A program made the position numbers and the translations under genes. The notes under the pieces are model-generated. The model searched no databases and was not told the origin of the DNA. It worked only from the letters and a program-made list of their open reading frames with translations. A stretch of DNA of 64,000 bases from Gammaproteobacteria bacterium UBA2675 (GTDB lineage Bacteria > Pseudomonadota > Gammaproteobacteria > Pseudomonadales > Pseudohongiellaceae), in NCBI GenBank assembly GCA_002354805.1, contig DEMH01000010.1:165293-229292 (forward strand), in the 5' to 3' direction. Below are positions 1 to 8,524 of the stretch, in pieces (within the stretch, counting starts at the first letter, position 1; each line of letters opens with the position of its first letter).

Positions 1-175
1 TCTGCTCTTTGAGCACCGCCTTCACTTTCTCTATTTCTACAGACTCGATATTGGAGTCAACACGAATAGCCCGCGACAGGACCATGAGCAGGACTTCCTG
101 AAAGAGTTCTTGCTTTTGATTGGAACTTCCATTGCTGATCAGGTTGCGAATGGAATCAAAGTTGATAATGCTCAT
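1..175 (-). CDS. TerB-like protein, N-terminal part (runs off window)
   Basis: Leftward reading frame starting at an ATG complementary to 173-175, preceded by a GGAG ribosome-binding site, and running off the left edge after 58 codons. The visible part has a short polar N-terminus and then a helix-rich segment around LLMVLSRAIRVDSNIESVE, which resembles the first helices of TerB-like (tellurite-resistance/DUF533-type) domains, where an acidic D-x-x motif follows a hydrophobic helix. The function of such stand-alone TerB proteins in proteobacteria is not established. The family call rests on a short stretch and is tentative; the existence of the gene is more certain. Confidence 0.55.
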   Translation of the reverse strand, partial: MSIINFDSIRNLISNGSSNQKQELFQEVLLMVLSRAIRVDSNIESVEIEKVKAVLKEQ

Positions 176-417
176 GCTGGCTCCGTCTGGATCTTGTTTT
201 TAATTGGTTAAGTACCTTATGACATGGGGCTTGCCTGCTCCATGGAAAACAGCAGACTAATAAGATTCTGCGCTTGTGTCCATATTAAGCCTTTCTTGAA
301 GAGCGTTCCAGTTGGGAGTTGAACGCAATTTTTTGCACCTCATCCCACAGCCCATATTAATTCCCCTGCCACAGATGTAGAGTCTTGTATCCTATATCGA
401 ACTGTTCAGGGGGATGT

Positions 418-1467
418 ATGTTCAGAAGAAGCATGGCAGTCCGGCTAAATCATATGCTGGCCGCACTGGGATTGTTAGCCTTGTCCCACACGGCCTCAGC
501 CGCGGAAGTACTGGGTGTCACCTGTCAGACGCCGCCACCGGTGCATTGCGCCGACGGTGACTGTGCCAGCAAAACGGCAGTGCCTGGCAATGTCATCGAG
601 ACTGACAGCGGCAGGGAATACTTTCTCGATTACCCATGCGACCTGCAACCAGGGGAAGAAGTCACCTTCATCCTGAATATTCATGGTGCCGGTTCCATCG
701 GCAACTGGCAGCGCCATTACTTCCCGGCCATGGACTACAAAGATTCTCATCGTCTTGTGGTAGCCACGCCCACTGCCGCTGGTTCGGCAAACATGGGTAG
801 CGGCAGCGGCGTGCGTGTGTGGGCACCACAAACGGATGACGCGCACCTGCAGGCCATCACCGAGCAGGTCGTTGATGCCTTTGGCGCCGAGAACATCCGC
901 GCCTTCTGGCTGGCAGGCCATAGTCAGGGCGGCATGACCTCGCGTCGCCTGGTCTGCACCGACTTCTTTGCGGACAAAGTCGACGGCATGCTCAGTCTGT
1001 CGGGTGGTCGTATCGGCCAGGCACCCTTTGTGGATAATTTTGGACCTCCGATGGCAGACGGTACGCCTCCGCCGTCGCGCCCACGAGGAATGGCGGAAGA
1101 GACGCTGCCCAACTGCGATTTCTCCCATATTTTTGCAATTGGAGAGTATGAGATCGAATCGCTGCCCGACAGCTCACCCTGGGCAGAGCGCTATCAGTGT
1201 GATGCCCGTGAGCAAACGCAGGTCGTTGATACCGAGCGAGGCTGGGTCTATGACAGCGGGCGTGCCGGCTTCCCTGTATGGGGCGTGGAGGCACGTCCAG
1301 GTACAGCGGATGTTTACGAATATCCGAATTGCGAGGATGGCCGGGTAGTAGCTGATGTGGTGCGGCTGGACAAAGGTCACACGGAAGGCCTCGAGCCCAA
1401 TGTCACTGAGCGCATTGTTGAGCTGATGGTTTCAGCCAGCGGTGGCAAGATCAAGTCATCGCAATAA
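418..1467 (+). CDS. Secreted alpha/beta hydrolase (PHB-depolymerase/esterase-like)
   Basis: 349 residues from the ATG at 418, chosen because AGGGGG lies just upstream and because a clean signal peptide follows (arginines, a LAALGLLAL core, cleavage after about residue 28 at TASA). The mature protein has an alpha/beta hydrolase layout: oxyanion-type NIHGAG near residue 88, nucleophile elbow GHSQGG with Ser at about 169, and a late GH at about 321 suited to be the catalytic His. Several cysteines suggest disulfides in the periplasm or outside the cell. The closest described group is the LpqC/polyhydroxybutyrate-depolymerase-like and feruloyl-esterase-like hydrolases. The substrate cannot be read from sequence. 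An alternative start at 433 would shorten the signal peptide. Confidence 0.75.
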   Translation: MFRRSMAVRLNHMLAALGLLALSHTASAAEVLGVTCQTPPPVHCADGDCASKTAVPGNVIETDSGREYFLDYPCDLQPGEEVTFILNIHGAGSIGNWQRHYFPAMDYKDSHRLVVATPTAAGSANMGSGSGVRVWAPQTDDAHLQAITEQVVDAFGAENIRAFWLAGHSQGGMTSRRLVCTDFFADKVDGMLSLSGGRIGQAPFVDNFGPPMADGTPPPSRPRGMAEETLPNCDFSHIFAIGEYEIESLPDSSPWAERYQCDAREQTQVVDTERGWVYDSGRAGFPVWGVEARPGTADVYEYPNCEDGRVVADVVRLDKGHTEGLEPNVTERIVELMVSASGGKIKSSQ

Positions 1468-1631
1468 CAGCTCTCTGAAACTGGCGCGGCTGGTGTCTGC
1501 TCGGCGCCAGCCGGCGCCAGTCTGTCCAGATTCTCCTTTTTGCCGAAACCGCTCGTGTCCGCAGGTCGTAATAAGGTAACCTTCGCCATGCGAATGATAC
1601 CCAAATGACCTTAATGCAGAAGGAGAACACC

Positions 1632-2210
1632 ATGCTTCGTCAATCGCTCTCGGCTTTTGTACTGTTGGCCGGATTGCTTATTGGCTCCTCAGCCATGGCC
1701 CAGTGGACGCTGGATAACGACCAGTCCAAGCTGAGCTTTGTAACCATCAAGGCCGACCATGTCGCCGAAGTTCACACATTTGATCGGCTTGCCGGCAGCA
1801 TCAATGCCTCTGGTGAAGTCAGCATTACCATCGAGCTGGCCAGCATCAATTCCCTGATCCCTATCCGCGACGAGCGCATGCAGGCGATGTTGTTCGAAAC
1901 CAACCTGTTCCCTGAAGCCATGGTCAGTGGCTCGGTCGACATCGCCGATCTGCGCGCGATGGAGCCGGGTGAATCCCGCGCCTTGACGCTGGATGTGTCG
2001 CTTGATCTGCGCGGCGACGCCCGCGACTATCCGGCGGAAATTCTGGTGACGCGAACCCAGAACGGTGTCGTTGCCTCAACGCTGAAACCAATTCTGGTGA
2101 CGGCGGACAATCATACGCTGGCTGCCGGTGTTGAAGCTCTGCGCGAAATCGCGGGTCTGCCCAGCATTTCCCGTGCGGTTCCTGTGAGCTTTACAGTGGT
2201 TTTTGAATAA
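1632..2210 (+). CDS. YceI family periplasmic protein
   Basis: 192 residues from the ATG at 1632, which sits 5 bases after AGGAGA; an upstream in-frame ATG at 1605 has no such site. The signal peptide (hydrophobic core LLAGLLIGSSAMA) is followed by the YceI opening WTLDNDQSKLSFVTIKA and a beta-rich lipocalin-like fold with the usual internal pattern of 'site of substituted ester' strands and a closing PVSFTVVFE strand. YceI proteins are periplasmic and bind polyisoprenoid or amphiphilic lipids; their physiological role is often unclear. Transcribed alone or behind the esterase, 164 bases apart, and followed by a strong hairpin. Confidence 0.88.
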   Translation: MLRQSLSAFVLLAGLLIGSSAMAQWTLDNDQSKLSFVTIKADHVAEVHTFDRLAGSINASGEVSITIELASINSLIPIRDERMQAMLFETNLFPEAMVSGSVDIADLRAMEPGESRALTLDVSLDLRGDARDYPAEILVTRTQNGVVASTLKPILVTADNHTLAAGVEALREIAGLPSISRAVPVSFTVVFE

Positions 2211-2226
2211 GCTGCTATGAGCCCGA

Positions 2227-2260
2227 GTTGCCTCCGCAGCAGGGCTGCTGCGGAGGCAAC
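2227..2260. terminator. Perfect 16-bp hairpin between convergent genes
   Basis: Left arm 2227-2242 and right arm 2245-2260 are perfectly complementary (16 bp, two-base centre). It lies between the stop of the YceI gene and the stop of the leftward gene at 2302, so it could terminate both transcripts. Neither side has a long T run (ATATCCATTTT on the plus side), so termination efficiency is uncertain. Confidence 0.6.
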
Positions 2261-2301
2261 ATATCCATTTTGCTTAACGTTACCGCGAATACTGTCCCTG
2301 T

Positions 2302-2952
2302 TCAGGAGTCTTCCCGATCGCGGTCGTGCAGGGTTGTCACCAGATCGGCATCAAACACCCGACCTTCGAACAGTTCAATATCGATGTTGCCGGTAACAGA
2401 CACAACATCCCCTGGCGTGATTTTCTGATACCCCTCGTCATCAAGCGGGTTATAGGACATTTCATCAACATTGACGGTGATCATCTGCGCGCCGCTGGCC
2501 AGCCGGAATTGTTCGGCTTCGGCATCGACGCTGCTGACCATGCCCTGAAAAGTGGTGTCGGACACATTGACCGGGCCGACATCGACGAAGCTGTCTTCCT
2601 CATCCAGGGCGCTGGCGTAGAAGTATGTCCCCAGATGTTCCACGTAGACACTGGATGCCTCCAGCGTGGTCAATTCGTAGAAGTCATCATCAATCAGCCC
2701 GGATACCGTTACACGGTCACCCGGCATCAGCTTGTAGCCATCGGCGTCACGATCACCATCATCCATTTCGACAAAAACACTGCCCTGACCATAGTCCAGT
2801 AGGAACGAGTCCGGGGAAACACTCTCGACAGTGCCGTCAATACTGATCCAGGTGCTGTCCGGCTCAATATACGGGTTCTGCGCTAAAGCGGCAGACGCAA
2901 GGAGCACAGAACTGATTGAAGTCAAACAGGCGAGACGTTGAGAACGTTTCAT
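2302..2952 (-). CDS. Secreted acidic protein with two OB-like repeats, function unknown
   Basis: 216 residues from the ATG complementary to 2950-2952, preceded by AGGAGGT; the longer open frame upstream has no ribosome site. A signal peptide (LTSISSVLLASAALAQ) leads into a mature protein with two related halves of about 75 residues: IDGTVESVSPDSFLLDYG...PGDRVTVSG and FQGMVSSVDAEAEQFRLASG...PGDVVSVTG. The repeated PGD-V-VSG turn and beta-rich pattern resemble bacterial OB-fold domains (YgiW/DUF5666-like). The protein is rich in Asp and Glu. It is divergent from the TonB-dependent receptor and shares its intergenic region, so it may respond to the same signal. No function assigned. Confidence 0.75.
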   Translation of the reverse strand: MKRSQRLACLTSISSVLLASAALAQNPYIEPDSTWISIDGTVESVSPDSFLLDYGQGSVFVEMDDGDRDADGYKLMPGDRVTVSGLIDDDFYELTTLEASSVYVEHLGTYFYASALDEEDSFVDVGPVNVSDTTFQGMVSSVDAEAEQFRLASGAQMITVNVDEMSYNPLDDEGYQKITPGDVVSVTGNIDIELFEGRVFDADLVTTLHDRDREDS

Positions 2953-3116
2953 TACGACCTCCTTCATTTCTCTTGGCTTCCTAGTTTGGATGTCAGCCGC
3001 CACACGCCGCGGCCATGCGTCGGCAGGTGGGGGATTTTCTGACACGCTTACTTCGGTTGACAGGAAACAGGCGGCTAAGTTTCCTGGGTCAGCACATTTG
3101 CTTGTGAAAATACAAA

Positions 3117-3131
3117 TGAGAATGATTCGCT
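3117..3131 (+). promoter_or_regulatory. Fur-box-like site before the TonB-dependent receptor
   Basis: TGAGAATGATTCGCT matches 10 of 14 informative positions of the 7-1-7 Fur model (TGATAAT-N-ATTATCA), with the left half nearly perfect. It lies about 75 bases upstream of the receptor start and in the region shared with the divergent gene at 2952. Fur repression of a siderophore receptor under iron-replete conditions is the expected role; this is an inference from the motif and neighbour. Confidence 0.55.
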
Positions 3132-3206
3132 TTACAGTTAGTGTTTGTGCTGCTATATTTCGCGCCATTCTTGTTCATGTTTTAACGTTACTCAGGTGTG
3201 TCCCCC

Positions 3207-5339
3207 ATGAAAACAGACTCTGCTACCCGAACTGCAGCTCTCATTCCTTTGCTCGCCGGATTTTCCCTGTTACCCCTCCACTCGGCCATAGCGGCTCAGG
3301 ACGAGCCAGCGTTCCAGGAAGAAATCATCATCACCAGCATCCGCGCCGACCGCAACAGCCGCGGTGCCACCGGTCTGGATCTTGATGTGGCAGAGACGCC
3401 GCAGTCGCTGACCATTCTGGATGCCGAGACGCTGGAGAGCTTTGGTCTGGAAGACATCAACAGCATGCTGAAGCTGACGACTGGCGTGAATGTGGATTCA
3501 TCCGAGACAGATCGTACCTATTACAACGCGCGTGGATTCGATATCACCAGCATGCACGTGGATGGCGTCGGTATGCCGTTTGGTGAACTGGTGGTGGGTG
3601 ACATTGACACCGCAATCTATGAAAAAGTCGAAATCATCCGTGGTTCCAATGGACTGATTACCGGGCTTGGCAACCCGTCAGGCACCATCAATTACGTCCG
3701 CAAGCGTCCAGGCAATGAATTTGCCATGAGCACTCGCCTGACAGTAGGGCGCTGGGATACCCGACGAGCCGAGTTCGATATTTCCACGCCGCTGGTCGAA
3801 TCCGGGCGCTGGGCAGCCCGTTTTGTGGGTGTCGCCCAGGATGGCGAAAGCTGGCTGAACAACTATGCCAATGACCGCGCGGTGGGTTCGCTGGTCATTG
3901 ACGGTCAGATTGGTAACTCAGTCACAGTAGCGCTGGGTTATACGCGCCAGGACAACAACAGCGACGCACCGCTGTGGGGTGCCTCGCCGATGATCTACAG
4001 CAATGGCCAGCAACTGGATTTTGATGTTTCGACCTCAACCGCCATGGAATGGTCCTACTGGGACACGCTGTCAGAGCGTTCCTTTGTCGAACTCGGCTGG
4101 CAGTTGGCTGATGACTGGCGTGTCGAAAGTTCAGTGACGCATATTGATTACGCTGACAATTCCGAAGTGTTCTACGTTTACTCCAACACTGGCCTGGATG
4201 CTGACAGCGGGCTGGGCATGCTCAGCTACCCCGGCAAGTTTGACGCTAGTGAAGAGTCATTGATCTGGGATACCTCACTGCAGGGCAGTTTTCAGGCCTT
4301 CGACCGCGAACACGAACTGAATCTGGGTGTCAGCCTGGCTGACCAGGATTCAGGTTCCCTGGACCATACTGCACTGAGTGGTTTCCAGGCCATGCCGGCA
4401 TTCCCTGGCTGGCAGGGTAACGAAGTGGCGCGCCCAAGCTGGGATACGCCGTATCAGGCGGCTGAGGAAGACACTCAACTGAACCGGCTCTACGGCTCGC
4501 TGCTGCTGTCGATGACAGATCGCTTCAAGGTGATTCTGGGCATGAACGTGGTGGACTACGAAAATCGTGGCGTCAGCTGGGGTGTCTCCACTGACTCTGA
4601 CGAAGATGGCAGCAGCCCTTACGTCGGATTCACCTGGGAACTGCTGGACAGCCTGAATCTGTACGCCAGCTACAGCGACATCTACCAGCCACAGTACTAC
4701 CTGGACATGGATCTGCAGCCGCTGGGTTCAGCGGAAGGCAAAAGTTATGAGGCGGGCCTGAAAAAGCAGTTTGATTCCTCATGGCTTGCCACGGTCGCAG
4801 TATTCAAGACCGAGCAGGAAAATCTGCAGGAATTCGTACGTTATGGCGATGGTGACGGTATCGACGACACCGACTACAGCGACGATTTTGATTTCGCCAT
4901 GTATCGCGGTATCAGCGTCGACTCCACGGGCATCGAGCTGGAAGTTGCCGGTGAAGTGGCAGAGGGACTGCGGCTGCAGGCCGGTTATACCTATCTGCAG
5001 CTGGAAGATCCTAATGGTGATGAGACGCGCACATTCATCCCGCGCAATACCTTCAAGATGCTCGCTGACTGGCGCCCGGTATGGCAACAGCGCCTGGCGC
5101 TTGGACTGTCCGCGCGCTGGCAGGATGATATCTATTTTGACTCTGCCTACGGGCGCATCAGTCAGGATGCCTATGCGGTCATCGGCGGTTACGCACGTTA
5201 CGACGTGAGCGAGTCGCTGGCGGTCTCTCTGAACGTCGACAATGCCCTGGATGAGAAGTATTTGAGCTCGGTCAAGTTTGAACAATCGTATTATGCGGCG
5301 CCGCAGAACTACAGTCTGTCAGTGGACTGGCAATTCTGA
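3207..5339 (+). CDS. TonB-dependent siderophore receptor
   Basis: 710 residues from the ATG at 3207 (a GTG three codons earlier is also open). Signal peptide ends near SAIAAQ. The plug domain begins EEIIITSIRADRNSRG and contains the siderophore-receptor signature VAETPQSLTILDAETL, then RGFDI and the LTTGVNV segment. The rest is a 22-strand barrel pattern with YASYSDIYQPQ and GKSYEAGLKKQF strands and a terminal aromatic, SLSVDWQF. There is no N-terminal signalling extension of the FecA/FpvA type, so it is not coupled to an anti-sigma factor. It would import a ferric siderophore through the outer membrane using TonB energy. The Fur-like site upstream and the PepSY gene 35 bases downstream support iron uptake. 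The siderophore cannot be named. Confidence 0.92.
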   Translation: MKTDSATRTAALIPLLAGFSLLPLHSAIAAQDEPAFQEEIIITSIRADRNSRGATGLDLDVAETPQSLTILDAETLESFGLEDINSMLKLTTGVNVDSSETDRTYYNARGFDITSMHVDGVGMPFGELVVGDIDTAIYEKVEIIRGSNGLITGLGNPSGTINYVRKRPGNEFAMSTRLTVGRWDTRRAEFDISTPLVESGRWAARFVGVAQDGESWLNNYANDRAVGSLVIDGQIGNSVTVALGYTRQDNNSDAPLWGASPMIYSNGQQLDFDVSTSTAMEWSYWDTLSERSFVELGWQLADDWRVESSVTHIDYADNSEVFYVYSNTGLDADSGLGMLSYPGKFDASEESLIWDTSLQGSFQAFDREHELNLGVSLADQDSGSLDHTALSGFQAMPAFPGWQGNEVARPSWDTPYQAAEEDTQLNRLYGSLLLSMTDRFKVILGMNVVDYENRGVSWGVSTDSDEDGSSPYVGFTWELLDSLNLYASYSDIYQPQYYLDMDLQPLGSAEGKSYEAGLKKQFDSSWLATVAVFKTEQENLQEFVRYGDGDGIDDTDYSDDFDFAMYRGISVDSTGIELEVAGEVAEGLRLQAGYTYLQLEDPNGDETRTFIPRNTFKMLADWRPVWQQRLALGLSARWQDDIYFDSAYGRISQDAYAVIGGYARYDVSESLAVSLNVDNALDEKYLSSVKFEQSYYAAPQNYSLSVDWQF

Positions 5340-5374
5340 GAAATCTGATACCACGTTAAACGGAGTTCAAGCAC

Positions 5375-6490
5375 GTGAACAAACTTCTGTTCAAAGTACA
5401 CAGTTACCTGGCTCTGCTGGCTGTTGTGCCAATTCTCATTGTTTGTGTGACCGGCAGTATTCTGGTCTTCAAGCATGAAATTGATTCTCTGCTGAGAGGG
5501 GAGCATGTTCGCGTCGAGCCTCAGTCCCAGCGAATGCCACTGGACTCCCTGATGGCATCGGTCAATCAGGCTCACCCTGACTACGAAGCGGTTGGCTGGA
5601 CCCTGTTTCAGGATCCTGGCCGAGCCGATCAGATGTACGTCATGGAAAAAGGCACCAGTGACTGGTCGTATGTATTCCTCAACCAGTATACGGGCCAGGT
5701 GTTGCAGGAACCGCAGCTCTACGATCAGTTTCTGACCGACTGGCTGCTGGAGCTGCATTTCAACTTCCTGCTGCATGATGCCGGCATGCTGGTGACATCA
5801 TTTTTTGCTGTCCTTTTAATGTTGCTGGGTTTCACTGGAATCTACCTGCACCGCAAATTCTGGAAAAACTTCTTCACGCTGCGCTGGAAAAGCCGGCTGG
5901 TTGTTTACTTCAGTGACATGCACAAACTGGTCGGTGTCATTGCGTCGCCGGCACTGATCATTCTGGCCTTTACCGGTATCTGGTGGAATGTTGTCGCCTA
6001 CCTGTATGAGATGCAGGAGCATGCGGACGGCAGTGAGCATCACGTCATGGTTGACCGTCTTTATGGGGATCAGGTGTCATTTGATGCGATTGTTGCATCA
6101 GCCGAGCAAAGGATAGCGGGTTTTGAGGCAACCTATCTGACCCTGCCGTACGAGCCCGGCGTTGATATCCAGGTCTGGGGCGATGTTCCCACCGGTAATA
6201 TTCTGACCAGTGAGTATTCCAGTGTGGTAACTTTTGATGAGTCTACCGGCGATTGGCTGTCTACTTATGACATCCGTGAAGCTACTACCGGCGCGGTCAT
6301 TGTCGACAGTTACCGGCGACTGCATTTCGGAGACTTTGCCGGCCTGCTTTCAAAAGCGCTGTGGGCATTGCTGGGTCTGTCGCCGGTGCTGTTGTCAGTC
6401 ACTGGTCTGACCTTGTGGTGGAAACGCCGCAGCCAGCGTCAGCGAGCCCGCGAGAAACGTCGTGAGAAACTCGAACTGGCAAATGCCTGA
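5375..6490 (+). CDS. PepSY-associated TM helix protein (putative ferric-siderophore reductase)
   Basis: 371 residues from a GTG at 5375 with GGAG nine bases before it. Four transmembrane segments are visible: about 12-33 (after the opening MNKLLFKVHSYLAL), 135-157 ending GFTGIYL, 190-212 (ALIILAFTGIWWN) and 328-350 (LLSVTGLTLWW), with PepSY-like periplasmic segments between them. Conserved histidines in the helices (HSYL, ELHFNFLLHD, MHKLVG, LHFGDF) could bind heme. Such proteins are commonly encoded beside TonB-dependent siderophore receptors and several reduce ferric siderophores at the inner membrane. Co-transcription with the receptor is likely from the 35-base gap. Confidence 0.85.
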   Translation: MNKLLFKVHSYLALLAVVPILIVCVTGSILVFKHEIDSLLRGEHVRVEPQSQRMPLDSLMASVNQAHPDYEAVGWTLFQDPGRADQMYVMEKGTSDWSYVFLNQYTGQVLQEPQLYDQFLTDWLLELHFNFLLHDAGMLVTSFFAVLLMLLGFTGIYLHRKFWKNFFTLRWKSRLVVYFSDMHKLVGVIASPALIILAFTGIWWNVVAYLYEMQEHADGSEHHVMVDRLYGDQVSFDAIVASAEQRIAGFEATYLTLPYEPGVDIQVWGDVPTGNILTSEYSSVVTFDESTGDWLSTYDIREATTGAVIVDSYRRLHFGDFAGLLSKALWALLGLSPVLLSVTGLTLWWKRRSQRQRAREKRREKLELANA

Positions 6491-6505
6491 AACCAGCATG
6501 CAGTC

Positions 6506-8500
6506 TCAGTTGGAGAGAGCTGCCTGAATACCCGGTTCGGGGCGTCGTGAGGCGCCCCAGCTGTTTTCCACCATCGATATCACATCGTTCAGTTCCTGCT
6601 CGCTGACATCTGCCAGCGCTCCGTGCTCGAGCGGATCGTAATGGAAAATGTAGAGCCGAGATGCAAACTCCGCAAACGCCAGCGATGATTCACCAAATCG
6701 TTCTCCGTGACCGGCTGTGCTGACCTTCACGCCATTACCCCAGTCCTGTCCGCTGTCATTATTGGGATTAAAAAAGTACACCCGCGTCGTTCCCTGCGGA
6801 TCCACCGTCGCCCGGATAATCGTAATGGCATGCCAGCCAATGAATCGCGCTGCGCTGTCGGTGACGGCAATGCCAGCGGGCTGAGGATGAATCACCGGCT
6901 GATTGCCGTTGTAGGACGGGTGGTAGTGCGCGTAAAAGTGACGATAGAAACTTTCCAGTTCGTGCAGATGGCCAGTGCCGACATCAACATTGATACGAAA
7001 ACCGCGTCCGGTCCACCAGCCATGAAATTCGGGGTTTATCCACTGATGCGGGTCGCCATCGCGGCCAATGCAGTGGCGTCCCATTTCCGCGTATATCCTG
7101 TCCAGATGCGGTACCACCAGCAGCGAGACTGGATCGAGGTCCAGCGGCAGTGTCTGCGCGACGCCACTCAGGCTCTCACGAGATGAAATGGGTTTGCCTT
7201 CAAAGTGCATGACAATTTCATCATCGCGGGCTGCCCAGGTCACCATCTGCAGCAGATAGTCCGGATCGTTGTAGGACCACATCGACAGGGCGCGCGCCGA
7301 CTGGCAGGTGGGGTTGTTGCCCTGGCCAACACCAAGCGGCAGGCCCAGCATGCAAAGCACACCTTCCATCAGCCGGGCCCGATGCGGGACTGCGTCGCCA
7401 AACGCTGCTGACAGACGCGCCTGCGACCATGGCGCGAGCTCCAGACCCAGCTGACGCCAGAGTGCGGGTGCTACCGGTGGCTGATAGAAAATACCGCGCT
7501 CCAGCGTCAGTGCCAGTCCATAGATACCCTGTGCGGTTTCTGGAAACAGACAGTTGTCGATAATGCTGTGTACCAGCTCATGAAAGCACAACAGGCAGTC
7601 ACGCCCGGTTGCAGACAGGCCCAGGGCTTCGGCTAGCAGCTGATCACCATGCTGGGCCACCTGCTTCAACAGGACAGCATGATAGGGGGATACCAGTCCG
7701 GTGTCGTGCATGGCACGGGCAAAGCCGGTCGCTTCGTACTGCAGGGCGGCGGTATCCATGGATTCCAGGCGTTGCTGATAGACTTCGACGCCTGGGTCTT
7801 CATGGCATGCCTGAGTTGGGCCAAACAGTGCGCTGACCAGCCGGTTGGCACCCTGGCCGCTGCTGCCCAGATCTATCTCGGGGTTGGCCTGGCACAGGCT
7901 GATCTGCGTGATCATCTGTTTGACCGGGTCGACCTGGATGGGCCGCTGCTGCAGAATTCGCCAGATCTCATTGATCAGTTCATCAATGATGTGTTCAAAA
8001 CCGATGCGCGCCGCCAGATGCTGCAGCAGCAGGCTGGGAATCAGCGCCAGGCGTCCCTGAGTTTCGCGCTCCGATTCACCTGTCGAACCGAATAGAATGG
8101 GCAGGTTCAGTGCCAGTACCTGGGTCAGAAAATGCTTTGCAGCCACCGCGCTCAGGGATGGGTGCTGGTACCGCGATTTGGCTACAGCCAGCATGCGCAG
8201 TTCGCTCAGGGCCTCGATCACCAGCAGTGTGGCATCGCTGCCACGCAATGACTGCCCGCTTAGTGACGGCACCAGGATCGCAGGTTGCGCCCAGTCCGAA
8301 CCTTCAAACACACCGGCCTCTTCAAGCGCTTCGGCGCGCTCCTCGATTGCTGCGCAGCCGCCTGGTTGCTGCAACACGCGGCGCGCAAGGTCGACGACGG
8401 GCTGCAAGCGCGCGGGTTTGGAAAAATCGGGTGCGCGCGCCAGTTGTAGGGTGGCCGCGTCCAGTTTTTGCAGCAAACCTGCCATTAGATCATCCGACAA
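6506..8500 (-). CDS. Unknown 664-residue protein with Cys-His-Asn and HExxH motifs, partner of ATP-grasp gene
   Basis: I do not recognise the family. The TTG complementary to 8498-8500 is preferred as start because AGGAG lies 8 bases before it; the next ATG is at 8485. No signal peptide or membrane segment is seen, so it should be cytoplasmic. The N-terminal 300 residues are helical. Residues 305-311 read CFHELVH, an HExxH zinc-protease-like motif. The C-terminal part has NNPTCQ with Cys399, then IGWHAIT with His557 and FFNPNNDSGQDWG with Asn578/Asp582, the Cys...His...Asn/Asp order of papain-like peptidases and transglutaminases, with many Trp and His between. The gene begins 24 bases after the ATP-grasp gene and is surely co-transcribed. 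A peptidase, amidase or transferase acting with the ligase is an inference from motifs only. Confidence 0.6.
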   Translation of the reverse strand: MSDDLMAGLLQKLDAATLQLARAPDFSKPARLQPVVDLARRVLQQPGGCAAIEERAEALEEAGVFEGSDWAQPAILVPSLSGQSLRGSDATLLVIEALSELRMLAVAKSRYQHPSLSAVAAKHFLTQVLALNLPILFGSTGESERETQGRLALIPSLLLQHLAARIGFEHIIDELINEIWRILQQRPIQVDPVKQMITQISLCQANPEIDLGSSGQGANRLVSALFGPTQACHEDPGVEVYQQRLESMDTAALQYEATGFARAMHDTGLVSPYHAVLLKQVAQHGDQLLAEALGLSATGRDCLLCFHELVHSIIDNCLFPETAQGIYGLALTLERGIFYQPPVAPALWRQLGLELAPWSQARLSAAFGDAVPHRARLMEGVLCMLGLPLGVGQGNNPTCQSARALSMWSYNDPDYLLQMVTWAARDDEIVMHFEGKPISSRESLSGVAQTLPLDLDPVSLLVVPHLDRIYAEMGRHCIGRDGDPHQWINPEFHGWWTGRGFRINVDVGTGHLHELESFYRHFYAHYHPSYNGNQPVIHPQPAGIAVTDSAARFIGWHAITIIRATVDPQGTTRVYFFNPNNDSGQDWGNGVKVSTAGHGERFGESSLAFAEFASRLYIFHYDPLEHGALADVSEQELNDVISMVENSWGASRRPEPGIQAALSN

Positions 8501-8524
8501 GACGGTAACTCCTGCTGGTGGTGC

